This document shows, one piece after another, positions 36,899 through 46,843 of a stretch of DNA of 64,000 nt (positions are counted from its first letter, which is position 1; each line of letters starts with the position of its first letter). Made by a program: the position numbers and the translations under genes. The DNA lies in the NCBI RefSeq assembly GCF_900461525.1, contig NZ_UGOD01000001.1:2573001-2637000 (forward strand), in the 5' to 3' direction. This stretch comes from Legionella busanensis. Its GTDB lineage: Bacteria; Pseudomonadota; Gammaproteobacteria; Legionellales; Legionellaceae. Under the pieces are notes generated by a model. It was not told the DNA's origin and searched no databases. It saw only the letters and a program-made list of their open reading frames with translations.

Positions 36899-38506
36899 AT
36901 GCCTAAGCTTATCAGTCAAATTAATCCTGCAAGCAATGAATTTAAACAAAATGCAGCTGTCATGGATGATTTAGTAACGACAATGCAGACTATTATTAAC
37001 GACATTGCCCAAGGTGGTGATGAAAAAGCCAGACAACGTCACTTAAAGCATGGAAAACTTTTACCTCGAGAACGTCTACAGCGTTTATTAGATCCAGGCA
37101 GTCCCTTTCTTGAATTATCGCAATTGGCTGCTTATCAAGTCTATGAAGATAATATTCCAGCTGCTGGCTTAATTACCGGTATTGGTCAAGTCATGAATAC
37201 AGAGTGCATGATAGTCATTAATGATGCAACGGTTAAAGGCGGCACTTACTACCCGCTGACTGTAAAAAAACACCTACGCGCTCAAGAAATTGCCAGAGCC
37301 AACCATCTACCCTGTATTTATTTAGTCGATTCAGGTGGCGCTTATTTACCTATGCAAGATGAAGTTTTCCCAGACAAAGATCATTTTGGCCGGATTTTCT
37401 TTAATCAAGCTAATTTATCAGCAAATAATATTCCACAAATAGCTGTTGTCATGGGCTCCTGTACAGCGGGCGGTGCTTACGTACCTGCTATGGCTGATGA
37501 GTCAATTATGGTTCGCGAGCAGGCAACAATATTCTTAGGTGGCCCACCGCTGGTTAAAGCAGCGACAGGTGAGGTAATCAGTGCAGAAGAATTAGGTGGC
37601 GCTGACATTCATTGTCGTCAATCCGGTGTTGCTGATCATTATGCCCAAGATGAAGCACATGCGCTGCATTTAGCACGTACTACTATTAAGCATTTAAATC
37701 GTCAGAAACCCAATTGGTTAACCCGTATAGCAAGTCGTGAACCCCTTTATGATGTAAAAGAACTAAATGGTATTATTCCAGCTGACCCACGCAAACCCTT
37801 TGACATACGCGAGGTTATTGCTCGCCTGGTAGATGGTTCAGAATTTGATGAGTTTAAAGCTTTGTTTGGAACCACTTTAGTTTGTGGTTTTGCTCATTTA
37901 TTTGGTTATCCAATTGGTATTATTGCTAATAATGGTATTCTTTTTGGAGAAAGCGCTTTAAAGGGAGCTCACTTTATTGAATTATGCGTACAACGTCAAA
38001 TTCCGCTTCTTTTTCTCCAAAATATAACCGGGTTTATGGTTGGCAGTAAGTATGAGGCCTCAGGTATTGCTAAACATGGTGCTAAAATGGTAACTGCTGT
38101 TGCTAACGCTAATGTACCAAAATTTACTGTTATTATAGGTGGAAGCTATGGTGCAGGAAATTATGCCATGTGCGGACGTGCTTATGATCCACGTTTCTTA
38201 TGGTCTTGGCCTAATGCACGTATTTCTGTTATGGGCGGCGAACAAGCTGCTAATGTTTTAGCACAAATTAACCGAGATAAATATAAGAAAGCAGATACTC
38301 TTTGGCCTGCCGAAGAGGAAGAGGCTTTTAAAGAAAAATTACGTAATCAATATGAAAAGCAAGGGAACCCCTACCATGCGAGTGCAAGGTTGTGGGATGA
38401 TGGAGTAATTACACCAGAAGATACGCGTAGAATTTTGGGTTTAAGTTTATCAGCTACTTTAAATGCACCTATTAAACCTACACGCTTTGGTGTTTTTAGA
38501 ATGTAA
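36899..38506 (+). CDS. mccB: 3-methylcrotonyl-CoA carboxylase, carboxyltransferase (beta) subunit
   Basis: A 535-residue acyl-CoA carboxyltransferase. [32 protein letters not shown] and [18 protein letters not shown] match MCC beta subunits rather than propionyl-CoA carboxylases. It transfers carboxyl from biotin on MccA to 3-methylcrotonyl-CoA. ATG 36899 is preferred over the in-frame TTG at 36887 that overlaps the upstream stop. Confidence 0.94.
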   Translation: MPKLISQINPASNEFKQNAAVMDDLVTTMQTIINDIAQGGDEKARQRHLKHGKLLPRERLQRLLDPGSPFLELSQLAAYQVYEDNIPAAGLITGIGQVMNTECMIVINDATVKGGTYYPLTVKKHLRAQEIARANHLPCIYLVDSGGAYLPMQDEVFPDKDHFGRIFFNQANLSANNIPQIAVVMGSCTAGGAYVPAMADESIMVREQATIFLGGPPLVKAATGEVISAEELGGADIHCRQSGVADHYAQDEAHALHLARTTIKHLNRQKPNWLTRIASREPLYDVKELNGIIPADPRKPFDIREVIARLVDGSEFDEFKALFGTTLVCGFAHLFGYPIGIIANNGILFGESALKGAHFIELCVQRQIPLLFLQNITGFMVGSKYEASGIAKHGAKMVTAVANANVPKFTVIIGGSYGAGNYAMCGRAYDPRFLWSWPNARISVMGGEQAANVLAQINRDKYKKADTLWPAEEEEAFKEKLRNQYEKQGNPYHASARLWDDGVITPEDTRRILGLSLSATLNAPIKPTRFGVFRM

Positions 38507-38516
38507 GGAACTAAAC

Positions 38517-39293
38517 ATGAGTGAATTACTAACAGAACTACAAGATAAGGTTTTTATTCTTACTTTAAATCGCATCAATAAGCATAATGCTTTTGACGAT
38601 AAACTCTTAAGTCAATTCCAAGAAAAATTAAATGAAGCCATAGCAAATCCGCAAGTGAGAGTTATTCTTTTAAAAGCAAATGGACCTCACTTTTCAGCTG
38701 GCGCTGATTTAAGCTGGATGCAACGTATGGCGCAATTTAATGAAGAGGAAAATTTAGTTGATGCGCTTATTCTAGCGCAAGTCATGAAAACTCTTTATCA
38801 GTGTCCAAAACCAACTATTGCTGCTGTTCAAGGCGGCGCTTTTGGCGGTGGTGCAGGTTTGGTTGCAGCCTGTGATATTGCAATTGCCTCTACGGAAGCT
38901 AAATTTTGTTTCCCTGAAGTTAAACTAGGTTTGATTCCAGCTGTTATAAGCCCTTATGTTGTTAAAGCAATCGGCGAGCGTGCTGCCAAGTGGTTATTTA
39001 TGAGTGCACAACCGTTTGACGCTGAGCAAGCAAAACAACTTAATTTGATTCAATTTTGTGTTAAAAGTAGTGCACTTGCTAATTTTGCTCTGACCTATGC
39101 AAGACAGATTGCTGAACTTGCTCCACAAGCAGTAGCAGATTGTAAAACATTAATTAACAAAGTATGCGATAAACCCGTCACTGATGAACTTGTACATGAA
39201 ACAGCTGTCTTAATTGCTAAAAAAAGAGTCTCAACCGAAGGCCAAAAAGGCTTACAGGCTTTTCTTAAAAAAGAGCAGCCACAATGGAGCTAA
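38517..39293 (+). CDS. liuC: Methylglutaconyl-CoA hydratase (enoyl-CoA hydratase family)
   Basis: A 258-residue crotonase-fold protein with oxyanion-hole motifs HFSAGADLSWM and GGAFGGGAGLVAACDIA. Position between mccB and mccA indicates 3-methylglutaconyl-CoA hydration to HMG-CoA. ATG 38517 has AAGGA 7 nt upstream; the longer frame overlaps mccB. Family membership is clear, while substrate choice comes from context. Confidence 0.92.
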   Translation: MSELLTELQDKVFILTLNRINKHNAFDDKLLSQFQEKLNEAIANPQVRVILLKANGPHFSAGADLSWMQRMAQFNEEENLVDALILAQVMKTLYQCPKPTIAAVQGGAFGGGAGLVAACDIAIASTEAKFCFPEVKLGLIPAVISPYVVKAIGERAAKWLFMSAQPFDAEQAKQLNLIQFCVKSSALANFALTYARQIAELAPQAVADCKTLINKVCDKPVTDELVHETAVLIAKKRVSTEGQKGLQAFLKKEQPQWS

Positions 39294-39362
39294 TTAGTAA
39301 TTAATATATACAGGTAGCAACAGGGAAATTTATTTAATTTAATTAAAATACTTAGGATTTTC

Positions 39363-41324
39363 ATGTTTAAAAAAATTCTAATAGCAAATCGCGGTGAGAT
39401 TGCTTGCCGTATTATTAAAACAGCAAAACAAATGGGAATTAAAACGGTTGCTGTTTATTCAACAATCGATCGAAATAGTCCTCATGTTGCGCAAGCTGAC
39501 GAAGCTTACTGTATCGGTGCAGCTATTGCTAAAGATAGTTATTTAAATATTGATGCTATTATTAAAGCGTGCCTTGCAAGTAAAGCTGAAGCAATTCATC
39601 CAGGCTATGGTTTTTTATCTGAAAATTCTTCATTTGCTAAAGCCTGTGCAAATGCCAATATTGTGTTTATTGGCCCTAGCATTGAAGCCATAGATGCAAT
39701 GGGTTCTAAACAACTGGCAAAACAATTACTTGAAAAAACAGATGTCCCTCTTACACCAGGTTATCATGGTCATGAACAAAATGATGAAATCTTGTTAAGT
39801 GAGGCAAAAAAAATTGGTTTTCCGGTTTTACTTAAAGCAGCAAACGGTGGTGGTGGGAAAGGGATGCGCGCTGTATACGAAGAAAATGAATTTGCGCATG
39901 CATTAGCCGGAGCCAGACGCGAATCACAAGCAAGCTTTGCCGATGATACAATTATTATTGAAAAATTAATTGTTAATCCTCGCCATATTGAAATCCAAAT
40001 CATAGCTGATAATCATGGACAAGTTATTCATCTTTTTGAAAGAGACTGCTCCATTCAACGTCGCCATCAAAAAATTATTGAAGAAGCGCCAGCTTTAAAT
40101 TTAAATCAAGAGCTGCGTCAAAAATTAGCTTTTGCAGCCTGTCAAGTTGCAAAGTCGATCCGGTATCGTGGCGCTGGTACTGTTGAATTTCTCGTTGACA
40201 GCGATGAGCACTTCTATTTTATGGAAATGAATACGAGACTTCAGGTTGAACATCCAGTAACTGAAATGATTACTGGTATTGATTTAGTTGCCTGGCAACT
40301 TAAAGTTGCTGCTAACGAGCCTCTACCCTGCCAGCAAGAAGATATTATGGCAAAAGGTCATGCTATTGAATGTCGTATCTATGCAGAAGATCCTTATGAG
40401 AATTTTATTCCATCTATTGGACAATTGCATTTTTTAAAAGAGCCTGCGGGTGAAGGCATACGTATTGATAGCGGTGTTAATAGCCAATCAACTATTAGTC
40501 AATTCTATGACCCTATGATTGCTAAATTAATTGTTTGGGGTGAGGATCGCAATCAAGCATTATTACGTACTCAATACGCCTTAGACCATTTTGCAATTGG
40601 TGGTGTTAAGTCTAATATGCCATTTTTGCAGGCTATTTGCCAACATCCTAAATTTATTGCTGGCGATATCAATACCAATTTTTTAACTAAAGAGGCAATT
40701 AACCTTAATAAGCCGGATCATTATTTAGCAATCTTAATAGCGGCCTGCTTTGATTATGCAATGCTAGTTAATCAGAAACAAGATGCATTATGGCAGCAAA
40801 CTTTTGCTTGGCAAATGTATTTAACTAGCTATTGGCTTTGGCATTATTTATTAGCAGGACAGCAAATTGAGTTACTTATAAGGCCAATTAACCAAGAATC
40901 ATTTTTAATTGAATTAAGTAATGAAAAACCTATTAAGCTTGTCTTTAAATTAATTGATAACCAACTTTATATGGAATATGACGAAAAGAGACAATGGGCT
41001 TGGGTAGAAAGCGCTGATAACGATTTAATTGTATATTTAAAAGAGGGGCCTGTTTCTTTCACACGTTTTAGTTGGCAACAAACAAGTAATCAAAGTGAAC
41101 AAGCAAATCACTTAACAGCACCGATGCCAGCAACAGTAGTTGCTATTTTAAAGAAACAAGGCGATATAATTAAGAAAGGCGAGCAATTAATAGTACTTGA
41201 AGCAATGAAAATGGAACATACCATCCAAGCACCCAAAGACGGGATTGTCTCTGAGTTATTTTATGAAGTGGGTTCACAAGTTAGTGAAGGAGCGGAATTA
41301 CTGACTATTGGCGATAGTAATTAG
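39363..41324 (+). CDS. mccA: 3-methylcrotonyl-CoA carboxylase, biotin-carrying (alpha) subunit
   Basis: 653 residues. The biotin carboxylase domain (1-445) has the ATP-grasp glycine loop [14 protein letters not shown] and [17 protein letters not shown] linker follows, then a C-terminal biotinyl domain with the acceptor Lys616 in LEAMKMEH. It carboxylates biotin with ATP and bicarbonate for MccB. The upstream SulP-carbonic anhydrase elsewhere in the window could help bicarbonate supply, but nothing links them directly. Confidence 0.95.
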   Translation: MFKKILIANRGEIACRIIKTAKQMGIKTVAVYSTIDRNSPHVAQADEAYCIGAAIAKDSYLNIDAIIKACLASKAEAIHPGYGFLSENSSFAKACANANIVFIGPSIEAIDAMGSKQLAKQLLEKTDVPLTPGYHGHEQNDEILLSEAKKIGFPVLLKAANGGGGKGMRAVYEENEFAHALAGARRESQASFADDTIIIEKLIVNPRHIEIQIIADNHGQVIHLFERDCSIQRRHQKIIEEAPALNLNQELRQKLAFAACQVAKSIRYRGAGTVEFLVDSDEHFYFMEMNTRLQVEHPVTEMITGIDLVAWQLKVAANEPLPCQQEDIMAKGHAIECRIYAEDPYENFIPSIGQLHFLKEPAGEGIRIDSGVNSQSTISQFYDPMIAKLIVWGEDRNQALLRTQYALDHFAIGGVKSNMPFLQAICQHPKFIAGDINTNFLTKEAINLNKPDHYLAILIAACFDYAMLVNQKQDALWQQTFAWQMYLTSYWLWHYLLAGQQIELLIRPINQESFLIELSNEKPIKLVFKLIDNQLYMEYDEKRQWAWVESADNDLIVYLKEGPVSFTRFSWQQTSNQSEQANHLTAPMPATVVAILKKQGDIIKKGEQLIVLEAMKMEHTIQAPKDGIVSELFYEVGSQVSEGAELLTIGDSN

Positions 41325-41333
41325 GGAATAAAT

Positions 41334-42239
41334 ATGAACTACCCTCAACAAGTCACAATCGTTGAAGTAGGTCCACGCGATGGATTACAAAATGAACCAT
41401 CGTTTGTTACAACAGAAACTAAAATTGCTTTGATAAATCAATTAAGTCAAACTGGCCTAAAGTATATTGAAGCTACTAGTTTTGTCTCAGCAAAGGCTAT
41501 TCCACAATTTGTTGATAGTGATGTTGTTTTTAACTCAATTAATAAACCTAATGGGGTTCAATTTTCGGTACTTGTTCCTAATGAACGGGGAATGCTCAAA
41601 GCGCTTAGTTTAGGTGTGAAAGAAATAGCTGTTTTTACAGCTGCTAGTGAAACCTTTAATCTGCGTAATATTAATTGCACAATTACTGAGAGTATTGAGC
41701 GCTTTAAGCCAGTATTTGAACTCGCTAAAGCAAACGATATATATGTTCGAGCCTATATTTCTTGTGCCTTAGGTTGCCCTTATGAAGGAGAAATTAAACC
41801 AGCTCAAGTTGCTGAGGTAGCGTTACAATTACTTAAACTTGGTGCCAATGAAATCTGCCTTGGTGACACAATTGGTGTTGGTACACCTAAACAGACGAAA
41901 GCCGTCATTGCAACGTTGCTTGATTTTTTACCCAGCAGTCAATTAGCCATGCATTTTCATGATACTTATGGACAAGCTATCGCTAATATTACTGCTTCTT
42001 TAGAGCGTGGTATTTATCACTTTGATTGCTCTGTAGCTGGCCTAGGTGGATGTCCTTATGCGCGTGGTGCCACAGGTAATGTGGCCACAGAAGATGTACT
42101 TTACTTAATGCATGGCCTAGGAATTGAAACGGGTATAGATATTTATAAAGTTGTTGCTGCTGGTGATATGATTTGTAAAGCACTAAATCGAAAAAATCAG
42201 TCTAAGGTAGCTAATGCACTTTTAGCAAATCAATTTTAA
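41334..42239 (+). CDS. mvaB: Hydroxymethylglutaryl-CoA lyase
   Basis: A 301-residue TIM-barrel lyase cleaving HMG-CoA to acetoacetate and acetyl-CoA, the last step of leucine degradation. EVGPRDGLQNEP at the N-terminus, HFHDTYGQA and the signature GLGGCPYARGATGN with the catalytic cysteine are all present. Nine bp after mccA, so last of the operon before the repeat region. Confidence 0.95.
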   Translation: MNYPQQVTIVEVGPRDGLQNEPSFVTTETKIALINQLSQTGLKYIEATSFVSAKAIPQFVDSDVVFNSINKPNGVQFSVLVPNERGMLKALSLGVKEIAVFTAASETFNLRNINCTITESIERFKPVFELAKANDIYVRAYISCALGCPYEGEIKPAQVAEVALQLLKLGANEICLGDTIGVGTPKQTKAVIATLLDFLPSSQLAMHFHDTYGQAIANITASLERGIYHFDCSVAGLGGCPYARGATGNVATEDVLYLMHGLGIETGIDIYKVVAAGDMICKALNRKNQSKVANALLANQF

Positions 42240-42340
42240 AATAGACTCTTTTCACGACGTCCACATTCTGACTTGCCTATGGAAACCAACAGAATTCGGT
42301 TGAAAAATGGTCTTCTGTCTATGCGGGAAGGCCTAAAGAG

Positions 42341-42680
42341 ATGGAATGAGTAGAGAAGAGCGTTTGTTATTCGCGCAGCTTTATTACATGGATAATGATG
42401 TCTTTCCCGTGTAGGCGGGAATCCATGGAGAAATTAGCTTCCGTGCTAATTGAGGAATAGATCCCCGCCTACGCGGGGATGACAAAGAATTTGGGATGAC
42501 AAAGAAAGAGATGGGATGGCTAGGAAAGAGTGTTTGTCATTCCCACGGTTTTATTACATGGATAATGATGTCTTTCCCGCGTAGGCGGGAATCCATGGGG
42601 AAATTAGCTTCCATGCTAATTGAGGAATAGATCCCCGCCTACACGGGGATGACAAAACATTTGGGATGACAAAGAATTTA
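42341..42680. repeat. Two tandem 170-bp units made of inverted family C palindromes
   Basis: 42341-42510 and 42511-42680 align without gaps at high identity. Each unit holds TCCCGCGTAGGCGGGA (42405, 42575), then a small hairpin AATTAGC..GCTAATT, then the inverted form ATCCCCGCCTACGCGGGGAT (42461, 42631). The arrangement resembles BIME elements built of paired REP sequences. The remaining parts of 42240-42890 hold no gene; CGTGACAACACG (42750-42761) is a small hairpin upstream of aguB. Confidence 0.85.
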
Positions 42681-42890
42681 GGATGGCGAAGAATTTATAG
42701 AGATGACACAGACATACTTTAGTTATAATTAGATCTCGAACTTATTTACGTGACAACACGTGCCATACAAGCGGAACCTATTTTACAAGATACAGTGAAG
42801 GGTTAAAAAGTGATTTTTATTCGGCACCAAAGAATGAATAATTTCCCAAAAACAGTTTTTAAAATTAACTTACATGAGAAGTAAACGCCC

Positions 42891-43739
42891 ATGAGTAATC
42901 AATTAACTATCGGTTTAGTACAAGAGCGCTGGTACCCTAACCCCGACACTCATCGAGAAAAATTAGCGGCAGGGATTAAGGCTGCTGCAAAACAAGGGGC
43001 ACAAGTTATTTGTTTACAAGAATTAACGCTTTCCCCCTATTTTTGTACTCAACCTAATATTGACTGTGAACCCTTTATGGAAGATATTTACACAGGACCA
43101 ACAGCTCAATTTGTTAGCAATATGGCAAAATCAACAAATGTAGCGATTACCGCCTCACTTTTTGAAAAAGGTGGATTTAATACGGCCATCGCTTTTAATC
43201 AACAAGGGCAAATTACTGCCATTACACGTAAGCAGCATATTCCTTCTGGCGAAAAATATCATGAAGATTATTATTTTAAGCCAGGCGATTCCAATTATCC
43301 TGTTCATCAACTCGCAGGGCATAACTTTGGGTTACCTACTTGTTATGATCAGTGGTTTCCTGAGTTATCTCGTATTTATGGTTTAAAAAATACGGAAATT
43401 TTAGTTTACCCTACAGCGATTGGTGCTGAACCCACAGCACCTGGATTTGACAGTCAACCTATGTGGCAAAAAGTTATAGTAGCACAAGGTATTATGGCCA
43501 ATTGTTTTATGGTAGCTGTTAATCGAATAGGCGAAGAAGATGGGCTAGAATTTTACGGTAGTAGCTTTATTAGCAATCCTTTAGGCGAAATTTTAGTGAA
43601 AGCACCAAGACATGAGCCAGCTGTATTAGTTGCTGAATTAGATTTTAATGTACGAGCACTCTGGAATCGGTTATTTCCTTTTGCAAGTCAGCGCCAACCT
43701 CAAACCTATCAAGAATTATTAAAAGTCAAGGATAGCTAA
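42891..43739 (+). CDS. aguB: N-carbamoylputrescine amidase
   Basis: A 282-residue nitrilase-superfamily enzyme. The catalytic triad is visible: Glu44 (CLQELTLSPYF), Lys114 (RKQHIPSG) and Cys151 (TCYDQWFPE). It hydrolyses N-carbamoylputrescine to putrescine, CO2 and ammonia. Its stop shares a base with the speA start (TAATG), so translation is coupled, and aguA follows, giving the whole arginine-to-putrescine route. Confidence 0.95.
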   Translation: MSNQLTIGLVQERWYPNPDTHREKLAAGIKAAAKQGAQVICLQELTLSPYFCTQPNIDCEPFMEDIYTGPTAQFVSNMAKSTNVAITASLFEKGGFNTAIAFNQQGQITAITRKQHIPSGEKYHEDYYFKPGDSNYPVHQLAGHNFGLPTCYDQWFPELSRIYGLKNTEILVYPTAIGAEPTAPGFDSQPMWQKVIVAQGIMANCFMVAVNRIGEEDGLEFYGSSFISNPLGEILVKAPRHEPAVLVAELDFNVRALWNRLFPFASQRQPQTYQELLKVKDS

Positions 43740-45634
43740 TGACGACTTCAATTGAATCTAATGCTTATAACATTGCTCATTGGGGGGATGGTTATTTTTC
43801 AGTTAACTCACAAGGTAATATTGAAATTCATAAAAATCCAAACATTCCTGGCATTGAATTACAAACTATTGTTAAAGCAGCTAATTATGCCGGCTTGCAA
43901 TTACCGCTTCTTATTCGTTTTACCGATATTCTTCATGATCGAGTTTTTAAAATTTATGATGCCTTTAAGCAAGTGATAACAGATAATAAATATCAAGGCA
44001 GTTATCAATTAGTTTATCCAATCAAAGTTAATCAAGAACAATGTGTTGTCAGAGAGTTATTAAAAGCGCCTGCTCATACCATTGGTCTTGAAGCCGGTAG
44101 CAAACCAGAGCTTATGGCAGTTATTGGTATGTTAGGTAAACAGATCTCTACAATTATTTGTAATGGTTACAAAGATAGCTCTTATGTACGTACCGCTTTG
44201 ATTGCACAACAGATGGGTCATCAAGTATTTATTGTTATTGAGAAGCGCTCAGAATTAGATACTATTCTTAAGGAGTCAGCGCGTTTAAATGTAAGACCTA
44301 ATTTAGGTGTACGTATTCGCTTAGTTACTAAAAGCGCTGGCAAATGGGAAAACACAGGTGGAGCCAAGTCAAAATTTGGCTTGAACGCAGAACAAATATT
44401 GGATTTAGTCTTAAGCCTTAAAGAAGGAAACGCTCTTGATTGTTTAAAATTAATGCATTGTCATTTGGGTTCACAAGTAGCCAACATTCATGACATCCGT
44501 TTTTGTATGCAAGAAGTAGCTCGCTACTATGTCGAACTAAGGCGTCTGCAAGCACCAATTCAAACGATCGATGTTGGAGGCGGACTTGGAATTGATTATG
44601 AAGGAACACGAACCAGTACTGATTGCTCAATGAATTATAGCTTAAATGAATATGCAACGAATATTATTCTAGCAATTCGGCATGTTTGTGAAGAAGCAAA
44701 CATACCTGAGCCTAACCTAATTTCCGAATCAGGCCGGGCTTTGACAGCACATCATGCTGTATTAGTCACTAACATTACAGATTCAGAAGTAATTAAGAAC
44801 ACACATAAGATACCTAAGATTGACTCAGACGATTCACATGTTATTCGTGATATTTGGGATACTTATCAATCTATTTATGATCATACACCAAGAGAAATCT
44901 ATCATTATGCTCTTCACTCCTTAGAAGAAGCGCATTCTATGTTTAAGCATGGCGTTATTACACTAGAAGAGAAAGCGAAAGTTGAGCAACTTTTTACAGC
45001 GATTTGTTGTGAAGTGCAACGCAAACTTGATGATAAAACACCGGGCGATTCTGAATTAATGGATATCATTAATGAACGATTAGCTGCCAAAATTTTCTGT
45101 AATCTCTCTTTTTTCCAATCTTTACCAGATGCTTGGGCCATTGATCAAATTTTTCCCGTTACCCCTATTTCGCAATTAAATATTGAGGAAAAAATACCAA
45201 GTATCCTACAAGATTTAACCTGTGACTCTGATGGCACTATTAAACATTATCCAGGCCAATCAAGAGTTGAAACAACGCTTATGCTTCCTCCTTTTAATCC
45301 AGATAAGCCCTATGCAATTGCATTTTTTCTAGTAGGTGCCTATCAAGAGATCCTGGGTAATTTACATAATTTATTCGGGGATACAAACTCGCTTGACGTT
45401 CATTTAAAGGATGATGGCCAATTTGAAATTAATGATTTAGTCAGTGGAGATACCGTTACTAATGTTTTAAATTATGCTCATTATGATACTAAAAAATTAT
45501 TACTCTCTTATGAGCAACAACTAATTAGCTCTGAGCTATCGCAAGAAATTATTCAAGGGTATTTAGATGAGCTTCGCAGCATCTTTTCTCAATTTACTTA
45601 CCTCAATGGTAATAAACTCCGGCGTCTAGATTAA
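43739..45634 (+). CDS. speA: Biosynthetic arginine decarboxylase
   Basis: 631 residues, the size of SpeA (E. coli 658). It is a PLP enzyme with Lys96 in YPIKVNQ; HCHLGSQ and DVGGGLGIDYEG belong to the barrel active site, and ESGRALTAHH is the later substrate motif. It converts arginine to agmatine, the substrate of AguA. Translationally coupled to aguB. Confidence 0.95.
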   Translation: MTTSIESNAYNIAHWGDGYFSVNSQGNIEIHKNPNIPGIELQTIVKAANYAGLQLPLLIRFTDILHDRVFKIYDAFKQVITDNKYQGSYQLVYPIKVNQEQCVVRELLKAPAHTIGLEAGSKPELMAVIGMLGKQISTIICNGYKDSSYVRTALIAQQMGHQVFIVIEKRSELDTILKESARLNVRPNLGVRIRLVTKSAGKWENTGGAKSKFGLNAEQILDLVLSLKEGNALDCLKLMHCHLGSQVANIHDIRFCMQEVARYYVELRRLQAPIQTIDVGGGLGIDYEGTRTSTDCSMNYSLNEYATNIILAIRHVCEEANIPEPNLISESGRALTAHHAVLVTNITDSEVIKNTHKIPKIDSDDSHVIRDIWDTYQSIYDHTPREIYHYALHSLEEAHSMFKHGVITLEEKAKVEQLFTAICCEVQRKLDDKTPGDSELMDIINERLAAKIFCNLSFFQSLPDAWAIDQIFPVTPISQLNIEEKIPSILQDLTCDSDGTIKHYPGQSRVETTLMLPPFNPDKPYAIAFFLVGAYQEILGNLHNLFGDTNSLDVHLKDDGQFEINDLVSGDTVTNVLNYAHYDTKKLLLSYEQQLISSELSQEIIQGYLDELRSIFSQFTYLNGNKLRRLD

Positions 45635-45675
45635 TTGCTAATAAATTCCTAAATTAAGCTTTATAAAGGATAACT

Positions 45676-46710
45676 ATGCTCACCCCCAAACAATTAGGTT
45701 TCACCATGCCACCTGAGTGGCATCCACATACAGCTTGCTGGATGGCTTGGCCCTGTCATTTAGATACATGGGCTAGCATTGGCCTTGATAAAGCAAGGCT
45801 TGCGTATAGTCAGATCGCAAAAGCGATTGCGGAATTTGAGCCTGTTATTATGTTGGTTGATCCTAATGATGAAAAAAGTGCAAAAGACTATTTAAGTGGC
45901 AATAATATTACCATCCACAAGCTTCCTATTAATGATTCCTGGACTCGTGATACGGGCCCTACCTTCCTCTTAAATAAAGAAGGTGAATTAGCAGGCGTTG
46001 ATTGGATTCATAATGCCTGGGGAGGTAACTACAATGATTATGCACTAGACAATCAAATTGCTACTGCCATCATTCAAGCCACTCATGCTAAGCATTTTAA
46101 AGCCTCAATTATTATGGAAGGTGGATCGTTTCATGTTGATGGCGCTGGCACTATACTTACAACAAGAGAATGCCTATTAAATCCTAATCGGAACCCAACG
46201 TTATCCCAAATAGAAATCGAAGAGAATCTACACAATTTTTTAGGAACAAATAAAGTTATTTGGCTAAATAGAGGGATTATTGGTGATGGTACAGATGGAC
46301 ATATTGATGAAATCGCTTGTTTTATTGCACCATCTAAAGTGCTTTGTTTAATTACTTCTGATAAACAAGACGAAAATTACGAACGTTTCCAAGAAAATTA
46401 TGAAATCTTAACATCCACAACTGATGCAACAGGACGCTCTTTAGAAGTTATCACGATTGAGCAGCCCCCCGCCACTTATTTAGCTGGCGAGCGCTTAACG
46501 CTATCTTATGTTAACTTTTATTTAGCTAATCAAGGTATCGTGATGCCAGCCTTTGGTCACAAGGAATATGATAAAGCCGCCCATGATATTATTCAAAATT
46601 GTTTTCCTAATTATAAAATTAAGCAACTTAAAGCCTTAGATATATTTGCTGGTGGTGGTGGCATTCACTGCATTACTCAGCAACAGCCATTAAGTAAAAA
46701 ACGAGATTAG
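45676..46710 (+). CDS. aguA: Agmatine deiminase
   Basis: A 344-residue peptidyl-arginine-deiminase-family enzyme giving N-carbamoylputrescine and ammonia. The active-site Cys332 lies in [21 protein letters not shown] and GTDGHIDE carry the other catalytic residues. Third gene of the aguB-speA-aguA set, 41 bp after speA. Confidence 0.95.
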   Translation: MLTPKQLGFTMPPEWHPHTACWMAWPCHLDTWASIGLDKARLAYSQIAKAIAEFEPVIMLVDPNDEKSAKDYLSGNNITIHKLPINDSWTRDTGPTFLLNKEGELAGVDWIHNAWGGNYNDYALDNQIATAIIQATHAKHFKASIIMEGGSFHVDGAGTILTTRECLLNPNRNPTLSQIEIEENLHNFLGTNKVIWLNRGIIGDGTDGHIDEIACFIAPSKVLCLITSDKQDENYERFQENYEILTSTTDATGRSLEVITIEQPPATYLAGERLTLSYVNFYLANQGIVMPAFGHKEYDKAAHDIIQNCFPNYKIKQLKALDIFAGGGGIHCITQQQPLSKKRD

Positions 46711-46843
46711 TCGACTAAGGTAATATCATTTTTAGTTTTAATGGCAATATTAAAATTCATATAATCACCTACATTTAAGTAGGCTAGGTAAAGTGATTAT
46801 AAACGTCCGATAGTTTAAATTTTTAAAACAGCAGAGATTAACT

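Noticed and set aside
42341-42680. Possible CRISPR array
   Set aside because: Only two long (170-bp) direct units with internal palindromes, no regular short repeats with unique spacers, and no cas genes in the window.
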